A program made the translations under genes and the position numbers. A stretch of 64,000 nt of DNA, taken from contig MU385732.1 in assembly GCA_022497155.1 (NCBI GenBank), forward strand, positions 581,044-645,043, given 5' to 3'. Shown piece after piece: positions 24,709 to 37,358 of the stretch. Within the stretch, counting starts at the first letter, position 1, and each line of letters opens with the position of its first letter. Under the pieces are notes generated by a model. It was not told where the DNA came from. It saw only the letters and a list, made by a program, of their open reading frames with translations, and did no database searches. This DNA comes from Whalleya microplaca. Taxonomy: Eukaryota; Ascomycota; Sordariomycetes; Xylariales; Xylariaceae.

Positions 24709-27700
24709 CTGAAAACTCAAGCGAGAACATCGTCCCAGACGCTGCGTGATCACCACCTGTGGGTTGTTGAAAAAGTAAAATTTCATGAAACCACCCAGCC
24801 AGCTGAGCCTATATAAACCAGCCGCTCATAGTCGGGAACGAAAAACCACCCAAACGTAGCTTGAAAAAGGAAAAAGGGTGTCTAGAGAGAGAGAGAGAGA
24901 AAAGTGTGAGAACTAACAGTTTGGAAGAGATCCCAAATAGCCGCCAGCTAGAGTGGGAGTGTGAGACAGGGCCCGGCTCGATTATGTATTTGTTGACCGC
25001 GGTGAGAGCTTGGAACCTGGGACGGGGCCACCAGTTGGTGGTAGTAGTCGGGAGGAGGGGGGGGGGGACACGAGAAATTTTTTGAAACGAGGGTTCCTGG
25101 GATTGAAATAATGAAATTGAAAAAAAGGGCCTTTGCACCTTCTTTGCCGTTTGTGTAATAGTCGAACAATAATAATAAGAGAGAGAGAGCGTGCGTGCGT
25201 TGCGCGGTTGTTTCGTTACGTTCTTTGTATAATGTATTGTCGGTAGGGATCGCACAGGGACAGGGACGAAACGAAAAAAATGAAATGCCTGCGGACTTTT
25301 TTGGGAGGAGCAAAGGAAGCGCCCGCGGCTGGGCTGATATAGACAGCCGTGCGCGACACAATACGACCAGACCCGACACTCGGGGTGTGATATATGTATG
25401 GGTATGTGTTGCTCCGAACAAAGAACGGCAGAGGCACGTTATTAGTTTTGATGGGGGGATGATTGGGGGGGGGGAGGGGGGTGGTCAGCGGCCGCCGTGG
25501 AGGGAATGATGTTGGTTATGTATTCCGGCTTTTCATCATCATATGGCCGCGTGAGGAGATGATAACACCCTGCTGTTGCGTGCGGGATGATGATGGTGGT
25601 TGCATGTACGTCTTTGTGTATGCGTGTGTGAGTTGGTTGTTGAGGGGAAGAGGGGACCTGCAGTAGTATTATGTCCACACATGTAGGTGTAAGTGCGGGT
25701 GTTTCGACAACACATAAGGTAGTCAGGTACGTATTATGTATGTGTATATATGTAGGTATGTAGGCATGTAAGTGAGTGAGGAGGCAAGGTCACTCTGTAG
25801 CTGGGTATGTATGGGCTAACACTACTGTACACACTTAATGACTTGATGGAGACCCGTCACGCCCGTCTTAAGATCGGCCTAGTCGTTTAGGTTAGGTTGT
25901 CAAAAGATAACAGGTAAAATAGGTGTGTATGGGAAAGCCGAGATTCTTGTTTCAAATGAGCTTATTACATACTTCGACTGCCTATATCTCAAGCGAACAG
26001 GCCTGTTATAGGTAGCGAAGGCCACTAGATTTACAGTACATATTATGATAAATTCCTACGTATAACTATAATATTATATACTCATGTAGTTTAGCCCCGT
26101 TTCGACAGCAAGTTGTGCGGTGTCTGGCGTATGGGCGATCGCTGCAGTGTGATCGGTGCGGACATCCATTGATGAGCTCGTCCTGCAGCGCACACACATC
26201 CAAAAGGTTAAGCTGCGCTGCTGCATTCGACGATGATTAACGTGGTCGAGAAGAAAAAGTAGGTAACTGACTGGGACAGGGGTCTTGGAATCTCAAGTGG
26301 TTGGCGCCCCCTGGTCTGTGAGGGAATGGCTGGCAGGGGTCACATCGTGGTAGTGGGCCCTAGTTTCTAACCTCGCGCCTCGCGTGGAGCATGGGGTAGA
26401 AGAAAAAGAAGAAAGTTTCTCGTACAGGTACGGAATACCTCTGTTTGGTGCGCAAGGGTGAGTTATGAGTTGTGTGCATTCGCACAGACATCTGGGATGG
26501 GTCTTAAGTAGGTAAAGGGGATGCGTCAGCGGAGAATGCCGCGTTACACACGGTATTAGAATTGACTCATAAAGCTCAATTCATACCGTGTTTCCCAGCT
26601 ACCATTTCCAATTGTATTCAAGTGCATACAATTGAGATCCTTTGTATGTAGCTTCGGCCTGGACCATCGGACCATTCAGCACAAAGGCCTTCAGGAACAT
26701 GGCCTGGGAGGTGCCATGTGTTCGTGGCCCATCGTCGAGACCCCGCCGGCGTGCAAGCGTTCTTTTCTGGCGTGCTTCTGTGGTGATGGAATTACCGAAT
26801 TATATCTTGTAAGTCGTTCCCGTACTGCGTAGGGCATGAAGCTAAGTCCAGGAACGCGAGGGATAAATAGCTGCAACCGGCGAATGAGAGGTCTAAGACG
26901 CCCTTTGTCCCTAATGCGGTGCCCTCGTGGGTGGGCGGGGATGATGTGTGTTGTGTTATGAACTATAGTCGAAAACTAGGTTGGCAGGTTGGGTCAATAA
27001 CGGCCTGAAGAGGATAACCTCGAGAGAGGGGTTCTAGCGAATCACATCGCGCGAATGGCCATTTTGAGCATCTTCTTTGTCCTCATCTCCCCCTCCATCT
27101 GCCTGCCTACCGCGTGCCACAGGTATGTAGTACCTTCTACCCTACTACCGAAACAGGACCCGGCATCTCCAATCCAGGCAACTTATAACTCTGTTGGAAA
27201 CCTTAGTGTTATACAGCTTAAAGGCATTGATCGTGTAACCTCTGCCAGAGGGCCAATCTGACTTCGCCTTTTCTCCGAAAGCATAACGGTAAGAAACCTG
27301 TGCACTTCATTGCGAGCGAAGGATCTGTCGATCGCATGCGTATGTGTGCGTGTGTCTCTCGGAGCCGTTCGTCAAAGTATAGTCTCATGTAGGGTAGGGC
27401 GAATGAAACCGTTGCCTTTTGCCCTGATTCTAGGTGCATAGGATATATCATCTTTACTACGAAGCTTACACAGGTAATACGTCTGAAGCAGTCTAGCGGC
27501 ATGCAACCACTTTGACAGAGCCTTGCCCGGCGGAGGTGATACGACAGCCTCTTGCGCAATGTTTAGATTTGATTGTCGATCGCGAGCTAGTTAGGAGGGC
27601 CATTGGCGTGACCTAAGCTAGTAGTGACTGAAACAAGAGATTCCACCAACAGTCCAGACAATGCAGTCATTGCAGTTATTTCCACAACCGGCCAAAGGAC

Positions 27701-28352
27701 TTGTAACAAGCTGCGATATCTTGGCTGTTGGTTCAATAGGCAACGCGCGGTGTGCAGGTTTCGGTGGGATTGTGACCCGATCTTGGGAAGCTTATTGATG
27801 GGTGTGCTGTTCGGACTTCCGGCACAATCATTGGGCAATCGCCTCGTCGCGCTCAATCCTGATTCCTGATATGTAGAAGTGCCTCGGGGTCGTCAGCATG
27901 GTGTGTCCCAGCTTATTACTCAGCTGAAATATTAGATCGATAGCTTATCCAACGAATCAGTCTTACAGGAAGGCAAATCGTCAGGTCGATAGCTTGCAGG
28001 TCATGAAACAACAACGCTTATCGTGTACTACTGTCATTGGCCTATACCATTCTAGAACCTCAGCTGGAAGCCAAGCTGTTGCCCTCAGCTAACTGCTAAA
28101 CACTAAGTAGCCGTTAGTTCCGACAAATGCAATGCCTAATGCTCACTATTCATAATTCTATCAGTTACTAGGCCATGGTACTGGTACATATGCTCCTTAC
28201 ATGAACTTATATTGACTCATCGTTGTTGAGGCCTATGTCGAGATATCCAGACAAGTGGTTAAGTCGCCAATCCAGAGTCATGGGTCTCCTCTCGCCTTCT
28301 GAGGCTCTTCCATAGTCTGGGTCAATACCACCATGTAATCTTATGACTCGCG
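24709..28352. other. Gene-poor region, left part of a desert of about 14 kb
   Basis: The first kilobase (to about 25.7 kb) is low-complexity 5' flank of the membrane-protein gene: a GA run at 24885-24900, G runs near 25050 and 25470, and ATG/GTAT stretches. Beyond that, no frame exceeds about 115 codons or resembles a family. A perfect-armed hairpin lies at 26548-26591, annotated separately. Confidence 0.5.
26548..26591. repeat. Hairpin-forming inverted repeat
   Basis: ACACGGTAT plus GAATTGA on the left pairs with TCAATTC plus ATACCGTGT on the right, giving 16 paired bases with a 2-base bulge and a loop of about 10. It lies in otherwise featureless DNA. It could be a MITE remnant or a regulatory palindrome; the role is unknown. 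Confidence 0.7.
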
Positions 28353-28360
28353 CGAATGTC

Positions 28361-28929
28361 CAACCCACCTACAACTCCCACGGTCATTTCCTAGAAATCC
28401 CACAATCTCCACCTGCGTATTTCGCTTACACACGCTATCATGGACTCCCATACAAACTAGTATGGGGGCCTTGTGTCAATCAATGTTGACCCCAGACATC
28501 AAGATCTCATTCACTTTATTATCACTCACTCAATTGCGCAGTAACAATAGCCTCAAAATTACTAATGCTAATACCAGCCGTCAACTAACTGACTTTAATA
28601 ATATTTACAAAAAAAAAAAAAAAAGGTACTTTTATTTAAGTGTATTTTCCATATAAATATATGTACCTTTAATAAGGCTAAACGGGGGAAGGTACTTACA
28701 TTTAAGCGAGGCTTATATATAAGTCTAAGTACCTCATAAACATCACTATCAGCCAATACAAAAAATACTTTTTCTTAAGTGAGATACACATATAAAATAA
28801 AGTACCAATCGTATTGCTGTCTGTGCACATTAACCTCCATATTATTTTGTATGGGTGACCATGCAATTGTCTGTGCGAAATGAGTTGTGGGATTTCTAGG
28901 AAAAGACCGTGGGAGTTGTAGGTGGGTTG
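28361..28929. mobile_element. Non-autonomous hAT-like MITE, 569 bp
   Basis: The terminal inverted repeats are 45 bp (28361-28405 and 28885-28929) with a single mismatch and begin CAACCCACCTACAACTCCCA. Both ends are flanked by the identical 8-bp sequence CGAATGTC (28353-28360 and 28930-28937), a target-site duplication. Weaker inverted similarity continues inward for perhaps 60 bp. The interior is AT-rich, contains an A run at 28611-28624 and has no transposase frame. An 8-bp duplication with terminal CA..TG is the hallmark of the hAT superfamily, so the element was probably moved in trans by a hAT transposase elsewhere in the genome. The intact duplication and near-identical ends suggest it is fairly young and not RIP-degraded at its termini. 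Confidence 0.85.
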
Positions 28930-28937
28930 CGAATGTC

Positions 28938-31900
28938 GTCAATAGTGAAATGTAACCGACGGTCACGGGAGCGGGACATGCGATCCCGATAGCTCTAAAC
29001 CGTACTATGGTACTAGTAGAAGATCAATGGCCATGACTCCATAATTAACCGCATATCAATTGACAGTTTAACAAACTTTCAATGCTGAGCTTATGTGCAC
29101 CGCCGAAAGTCGCGATGGTTGTCCAAATTTAACTATGTAAAGGAGGCGCACGAGTCGCTATCTGGCCTTGCTCACCGTGGTCCGCCGTCCGTAGCCGTTC
29201 GTCATTCCGGGAGCTCGCTTGCCTTACTTCAGCCCCATACTATGATGCTAAGTCGATACGCTTGCGGGATCCGCTATCCGATGCCCACGGCTCAGCGGCA
29301 GCTCAGAGCATTTGCAGTCATTACACACATTCGCGCTGACATTTGAATTCCGTCATTCCCGTGATGTCTGCGATCTAATACATACATATATGTAGTAAAA
29401 GTGAATCTAAGATCCATGCGCTAGCAGTTTCCCGTGATCTTCATGCAACGTGGATAGACATCCTACTTCCGGATCGGAGGATTTCTGTTACCTTTCATAG
29501 GTCGATTAGTCACCTACTCATCCCAGGTTATCGTGGCTTCGCATGCCTTCAACTAGGTCAGGGGTCATACCGCCGGTCCAACAGCCCACCCAGGCCACCG
29601 TCTCACTTCTCACTACGAAACATTGTCAGTCATCTGTCTAAAGACCGAAAACTCCATGTCGATCTCATGTATATCAATGTTTTCGATGAATAAAACTTCA
29701 AGACAATGACTTGGGGGATTTAATTTCGACTAAATACACGGATTATTACTTCATGTGTCCTGCACATTCCTTCGTGTTAAGCGCCCCTCTACCCATTTGC
29801 GCCATTTCCTCAAACATCGTGCTGCGTATTATGGATGTGGCTTGCATTCGGCATCTATAGCCAACGTACTTTCCATATGTAGGTACGCGCATTGTATTCA
29901 ATGAATATGGCAATTTGTAGTGTGGCTATGCAGTCCATCTCAAGAGCCATATTTCCCCCATCTTACGAAGATTGAAGAAGCTCGCTACCAGTTCATGTCA
30001 TGTCCCAGAGATGGCAGTCTATGGGACCAACGATGTAATAAATCTCCGAGGCGTAGCGATGGATCGTCACGCTTTTTGGTAGGGTTGTAGTCGGATTCAT
30101 AAGGCGACAATAGGTACACACATAGGGACATTGACAGGCACATGTCTTATCTCAGCACTACTCTAGTACGTGTACTGCGTACGCACATAACTTGTGATAA
30201 ACTGAATCCATCATGGCTGCAACGCCGTACCTCGGAAATCCAATTTAACCATTTGAGCATGGCGGGAGTTTAGCGTAGCCACATGACCTGATGAGCTAGT
30301 TAAGCGAATGCATCCTCGGGACATAGTAGCGTTAAAGTGTTCTAGAGACAACTCCAAGACAGCTAACCTAGCACAGCATGATCACCTATCCCATGAATGA
30401 GATCTTACGGAAACTATCTCAAGCCCTTCGCTTCCGCCGCCTATACAGGGGTTTACGAACTAGGCCGACTTCGTGTTAACTCCCGTATAGGTTGACATTG
30501 CAGCTCTAAAGTTTGTTCCTCGCTACGCATCTGTATGTACAAGTCATTCCTTTTTCATAATAGGTAAATCCGCGTGTGAAGCTTACGCATGGCCATGCCT
30601 CCCAAGACTTTGGTGTAAGTGGGTTTTCAGTCAGTATTGCAAGTGGCTAAACATACTAGCCATCTGTCTCGCCTTGACAACCGCCGATACCCTCGCTTTA
30701 TCAAGCCACAACCTCGTCGAACATGCAAGGTGTGTCTGTGCAGCTTCGTTCCTGGCGCGATGCGGGGTTACTCGACATGCTGAGTGTGGAGAAGCCCTGT
30801 AACTCAAGTATGTACTTGTATCGGGCCCTGACATGATGATGGTATATTTAGGTTGTTGGCTATCGTCACCGACTTATCGTGCATAATTCGCTGCACACAA
30901 AGAAGTCTGAACGCTGACATGCTTCAATGTCTGGATTACCGTCCATGTCCCTGCCTTGTTCGACAGATCTTCCGGTAGGTTCCGTCAATGTGACACCGCT
31001 GACGAGTGAGACAGAGTGCGGAGAAGGATCCTAGGAAATCGCAACACTATTCTTTGGGCTCTACGGCTACTAGTAAGCTAATATACAAGTGTAGGAGAGC
31101 CGGCATCACGGCAACGACTATACTATATACGATATCTTGATACCACAGTGGGGTTTCAGTACACACACACCTACACATTTGTGAGACATCCTGATTGATC
31201 TATTCATCGGAGCTACCTGCTTAGTTAGACGATGGCAACACCTCGTGTCCTTGGACATTGACACCAGAGACAGACAAAGCCGTGTGTAGGTGAATACATA
31301 GATAAATGAATAGTCGGATCCACCATCACGTTCTTGTTCCTGACAGGCTGCAGCAAATCTAAAACAGGTAATCCGGGAGCGATCAAGATAGCACCTCTTA
31401 GCTCCCACGCGCTAATGTAACCACCTATAAAGCAGTGGCTTGGGTGGAGCTTCTAGCCAACCATAGCGAGACTAGTAATTAAGCTACTTACCTAAACAAG
31501 CTAGCGGGGGCCTCTATAGAGTCTCTGATTGGTCAATGGCCTGTCGCTTCATCAAGACCATCCTCACGATTTTCTAGCTCCCCAACTTCACCTCCTCACC
31601 GCCAGTCTTACAACTCCTTACACGTAGATACCATATCTTACTCCGTCCTTACCTGACTAATCTCTCAATCTCTAACACACATAGCAATCCCATCATTCAT
31701 GCACTCTTACGTGGTCATACACACACTGTCGCAAAATACTGCTGAGACTATTGTCTTTAAACACAACCAAGGTCGTAGCTTATAGACTACCCTTCCCCTC
31801 ATCTCACCTTATGCACACAATATGTTATCAATGTAGTCTGCCCCTCAAGCCAAGTCTTCAGGCCTTGTCTTCGATGCGCGCGATGGACCCTGATCCCGCT

Positions 31901-34900
31901 TCATCTGCCAACTTAAGAACTACATCGGTGGGCCGATGAACTACGGCAGTATCCACAGATCGGAGTTGACCTGCATCGAGCCTCTAGGTATAGATAATAC
32001 TACCTGCCTATACATAGTATATGTATGTAAGTGGAGTACCTTTCTCGCCTACAGCCGAATGTGATGACTTGCAGCATAGAGATCAAGTTTTCAGCCTCCA
32101 TTTATCGTTAGCAGGTTGCTTACAGCGGACTAAGAGACATGGTATAGTTTATCAGGCCACGTTCCGGCAACACTACAGCGTAAGGTAAAACCTGAAAATA
32201 TGCTCTTGATGACCTCACTGGACAAGGCAACGGAAAACTGCCAGCTTGGCTCAATTGCCTAGCGGATACACTATTCAGTGGAGATATCAGCAAGCAGGCT
32301 CGGATCTAGGCTTCTAAAGCCTCAACTCTAGTCTCTTTATAGTATTGCAATGCGCCAATTCCCCTGTCTTATGTGCCAAGGCGATCCAGATATCAGAAAC
32401 TAATTCGTGCATCGAGCAAATGGCAATGTAGCCACAGCATATCTGCAACAAACTTGCAATTGCGCAAGAAATTAAGGATAAACCAGATCTTAAGTGAGAT
32501 TACCTACTCTATTAGACACCACTAACTCTCTAACATCTGCTGTGTGACTTCATTCGTAATGAATCAGGACCATGCATGCTTACAGTATACGACAATATTG
32601 GCGGAAATCGCGTGGCATGGTCTTTCTGGAACCAAAGATAATAGAATGTGAAGCTTAAAGACCTACCAGAATAGATAACCCGATAGTATCCTCCCCCGCC
32701 AGGATAGGTTTGGCTACTATCACTGCTGTGTAAGTGCAAGTTACCCCTTACCAGTCCCAGGAACCATTCAGTCCAAGGAGCATCTACTCCGTAAACCACA
32801 CCCGACAAAGGCGGACCAACCTTACTCGCCGACTGGTATGTCGTCTGCTTAAACATCTGTCGCAAGTGCGCACTGACAGTCCTTCCTCGTCTAACACTAG
32901 TCACTGTGATCCCAGTTCTTGAGAGTGCAATCGGCGTATGCTGTCGGTTTTAGGTTAGCCTAGGACCATAGTGCATCGCCGGAGAAGTTGATTAACTAAA
33001 CAGCGAAAGTCGTATCGTTGGATCGATAGGACATAGATCGCTCAAGGAGAACGCCCAAGTGCCGGATAGTGACATTCCGTCTAGACTAGCAACACTATAT
33101 ATCAACAGCCATACTCTTTCTGTTACTCTTTCAAATACCTAGGGATCACCGAGCAAAAAGGAGTCCGTCGTTGATTTCTCACCATCACATGATGATCATT
33201 TGACTAACACATTCCAGAATGTCACTGGCCGAGGTACGAAGGCGCCCGGTTTCTCGAGAATGAGACCACTGAGTTCTCAACACATGGCTTTGTAAGACTG
33301 TCACAATAGCTGCTACCAAAACATGCTGAAATCCGGCTCCCGAAGAAACTAGGCTAGTGACGGTGGCTAACGTCCGCAGACAGAGTTGCATTCTGGTATC
33401 TTGACAGGTCGGAAATGTAACTACTTTCTTCGATCGCCCCCTTAGAACGACGGCCTATAGGTATGTTAACGTCGACACGTGCATCAATCCACTCTTGTGG
33501 ACGTTAGATGTCCATTATATCCCCCAGGACGTTAAGTTCTCCTTATGAGATGGTAACAATGTCGTATGTGACTTGCTCGACGGTATCATTGATACTATTC
33601 TAACTCGAAGATAGATATTAAGGCCACACCCCTTCAATGATGGGCAAATCATAGAGAAGCCAAGCAATGGCCCGTCTCCAACCGGGGACACTGAGAACTC
33701 CCGCAGACGGCGATGATCAACTATTATTGCTGTCGGCACTGATAATAACGCCGGTTCCTGCGTTCCAATGCAACTAGACTGCAGTGCCGAACCATACGTA
33801 ATGCTGAGCTTCTGCAGATGGGCAACGTGTCTCCTGGTTCCGAGCTTCGTTTCCAGAGAAAATAAGGCGCCTATTAATGAGAGTCGACTCAATAATGGAA
33901 TTGGCCAGACAAACCAGATTTATTTGCCCAGTCTTTCGGAGATTTATGTTTCATCGGTCCACGAAGTAACATTGTCAATCTCGAATTTCACATCTGTGCT
34001 CTCTTTCGCGTATCTCAAGCGGGTAAGCGTGTTAAGGATTCTAATCTCTGATATAGCTTAATTCGTGAGTGGACCTGAGGCTAGTTAGTGAGGACAGGTT
34101 CTTCAACATTAGTTTAGATGAGTAATCCTAAACCCCATCTTCGCATTGACCTCGGCATGGGCACGCAAACTCTAGCAAATTGTAATGAGCCGCTTGTTTC
34201 AAGACAATTTCCCAAAGTCTGGATAGCCTCACTGCCTCACTCCGAATTGGCTCGTGCAGACGCTGAAAGCGCACGAGCTTGCAGCGGTCCGAGCCTCTTC
34301 ATCTCCATACCAGCCAACCAGAGTACCGGGAACATGGTCGTCCATGCCAGCCCGGATTTTGTCGGCAGCTTGATAATTTGATGGGTGTGGCGGCTACGGA
34401 GACCGGTCACCTTGGATAGCTTCGGTTTATTCAGACTACGGTCCTGCATACTACTTCAATAATGAAAATTCTGAGATAAAGCTGTCGGATGGCGGCCTCA
34501 ACACATACTCCTCGTCGTGGTCTGGAGCTGACTACCTTCTGTATGTTGACATAATTGGCCTAACCCCCACTCACTTTAATAAACGATGGAGATCGGGACC
34601 CCTGGCCCATGGTAACATATCGACAAGGAATGACCCCATAAGGGAAAGATCCATTTCCAAATTCGCCATTCCTTCTCGAATTCTGGCCCTTTCGGTCCAA
34701 GAGCCGTGGCGATGCCACTTTGCGCGCTCTGCACTAGACCAAAAATGTGCGAACTCTTTACGTCCGGACCGGAAAGCACCCGCTCTCTTTCTCCATCTAT
34801 CTCAGATGAACGAATGAGACTCTGGAGAGCACTGGCCCCTGACGCCATACATAAGATAACGTGCTCAGTGTTACCGCAGTCATGGTTGCGTCTCGCGAAT

Positions 34901-37019
34901 GGCATTTTATATGGGGACGGCAAATTCCGCGCAGCATGGTGGTGGTGACGATGGGGGTCTATCTGAGTTTATCACCCCACTGAACACAGGTAAACGTGAT
35001 TCCTGAGACGACTGAGCGTCTTTCATTGTCTCTACTGCGCCTCATTTCATATGTGAAGTTCCATGATACCTATCGTTGTTGCCCTCTGAGACGGTCGCGA
35101 ACCCCCACATGGGTGGGTGGCTGGTTGTCAGTGACCGACCTATTTGGAAAGAGATGCTCTTTTGCTCTTACGTGGAGCAGGGAGATCGGCTTGCCCGGAT
35201 GGACGGTTGTGACACTAGAATTCGCTCTCGCTCTGTCACCGAGTCACTATGGCCGAATCTTATGTCAAAACTTTCCCCTTAGAGCATCTCGCGGGTGTGG
35301 TGCTTCGCACCGAGTCTTTACCTAGACTATGTACAAGGAATATAGGGGGTGGGAGTGACTTGTGTTGGCTCGCTAGCTGGATGGATTTTGTGTGTCTGAA
35401 TGCGTAGGTTGTAGTACCGCTTCTAGCACCTATTCGCCTAAGTGTTGTTCCTATACCCATAATATGGTGCGAAGCCGGCAAGAGCAGTGTATTGACATTG
35501 TTTCGCCGATCTTTTGTTCTTGATATGGAGTAGAGGCAATATCGAGACAACTATAGGTAGTCCAACTATTCTAGGCAAGAATCAACACAACGACTGTTTT
35601 TGAAAAGTATGCAGGCAAAACTTATTATCCCAAGTGTTATATCGAACTAGGAACAAGGAACAACCGCGAAGCTTTCTTCCCCACCGCTGAAATTTAAAGG
35701 ATTCGACTTCGCCTTATAACTCACGTGTCTATATGTCTTCAAGGGTTCATCCCTATATATAATATAAGGTAAGAAATATACCTACCACTTTTCAAGAAAG
35801 CCATCAGCGTCGGACTTCGTTGATCGTTTGTAAGAAATTTTCTGCCTTGAGGCGGAGTCTCCGTCAACTAGGTACTAGGATGTAAAACACGCTGAGCAAA
35901 GGAGTATCCAGCATCAAGGCCAGGCTTGCTCGAACGGTGACTCGTTCTATATGTACTTCAATATTATCTTCATCCCATATATCATATATCTCCACTGGAA
36001 CCTCCTGCGGACCCAGTGTCATATATTATACTCAGAGCGCTTGAATACCTGAGACTGGCCAGACCGTGCTGTCTTCCAGAGTGTATGATGAACTTATTAA
36101 CAATAGGACCAGCATACATGGAAATACCTTGTTGCACACGTTGGGGCTATCCACCCGTAGTGGACATGAAGGCATATGCGCAGTGTTGATGTATGTATGT
36201 AACGTCAATGAGATGTTGTTGGGGGCGCGCATTGAGACTTGACCATGATAGGCTTCGTCATGATACCCCTGATTACCTGCGATCCTAAGAAGTTAAGGCC
36301 CCGGTGTCAGGATATAGCTGCTGCCACTTAATGGAGCCAGAAGACGCAAGCTTTAGTACATATCAGCTTCGCTATAGGTAGATGGTCACCAACTCCAAGA
36401 GGTGTTTGTGGTCAGGGTAGCTGGAAGAGTGACTAGGGGCAGTTTGTTAGAGAGTATGGCGGGTACATGTGGATGACTATGTGCTAGGGCGTGCATTAGT
36501 ATCACCATTATAGTAAGACATGTTCATCGCATAGGGAGGTCATCGGTTAGGGCTGATCGACGAAAGGAAAAAGTTAAGATAATACCGCACGATGGCTTCG
36601 TCGACATATAGCTCAGGCAGTATACTATGCATCTTCTTCAACGTAAGACTTGTTGACCAAGCAACCTCGTTTGCGATTCGTCTATGCGCCGCCACGCTAC
36701 ATAGCTAGCAAGGAGGATACACTCTAAGATACTTAGGGACACGGTTGAGATTCAGGAGGCCAAAATCGAGGAGGTCATATCCAATTCGGGGTACAGCATC
36801 ATACATACTCCGCACAAAGTGCTTCCACCTGCAGATAGTAGTTCTTTGTAGTACATGCTGAGTCACTCGATATTCGCCTAGTTTACATGTAATCGATGGC
36901 AGCAACTCCTTTTACAACCTGCCATAATTAGTTCGAAAGAGCTGGTGGCTAGCCGTGGATGAGACAAGGATATCTCGATACTGCTGAAGCGGATAGGCCT
37001 CAACCTGCTTGCTATGTGG
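28938..37019. other. Gene-poor region, central part of the desert
   Basis: No coding gene is supported over about 8 kb. All frames are under about 125 codons, overlap on both strands and lack recognisable motifs. A CCAAT-like ATTGG followed by a C/T-rich stretch at about 31525-31700 looks like a fungal promoter or 5' UTR, but the DNA after it carries no intact gene, so it may be the remains of a dead locus. Confidence 0.5.
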
Positions 37020-37358
37020 CTAATAACCTATCCACGCCGAAGTGAGCACATAGTATGATGATGTCTGGACCGAGACACGGTCTTGGAGCGTACGGGCTGG
37101 GTGAACAACGACGAAATTTGGGTCGTCCAACCTAGAACCAGAACTATAACTCATTGTTCGGTGATTTGAATTAGCTCGGACGCCGTAGATGTCAGCACCA
37201 GCCTCATTGGTCGTGTCCTGGACGGTTTGTAGTAGCCAATCTGAGGACTGGCGGCCGTAATCTGACTTGTAGCATCGAGTGCGGAAACTCGTGAACTTCT
37301 CCAGATGCTCCCCCATCAGGTCCTTCGATAGGTTCGTAAGAAGCGGCTTGATGTCGGA
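37020..37358 (-). pseudogene. Decayed fragment of an M28 leucine-aminopeptidase-like gene
   Basis: On the minus strand from 37358 the frame reads [20 protein letters not shown], then [20 protein letters not shown] and [16 protein letters not shown]. This matches the region just before the catalytic domain of secreted fungal M28 aminopeptidases, with the usual pattern KxTSFxxRYYKSxYGxQSxxWL. After EAGAD (about 37190) the resemblance ends: the expected metal-binding GAHQDS segment is missing and the frame stops at 37020. No upstream signal-peptide exon or downstream catalytic exons were found in the flanking DNA. I therefore call it a truncated, inactive relic. The family assignment rests on this one segment of about 50 residues. 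Confidence 0.65.

Noticed and set aside
32240..32345. tRNA-like stretch (GGCTCAATTGCCTAGCGG)
   Set aside because: No full cloverleaf can be drawn and there is no proper B box or acceptor stem.
33515..34061. Overlapping 125-codon minus and 97-codon plus frames
   Set aside because: They shadow each other, have no motif, and neither extends by splicing.
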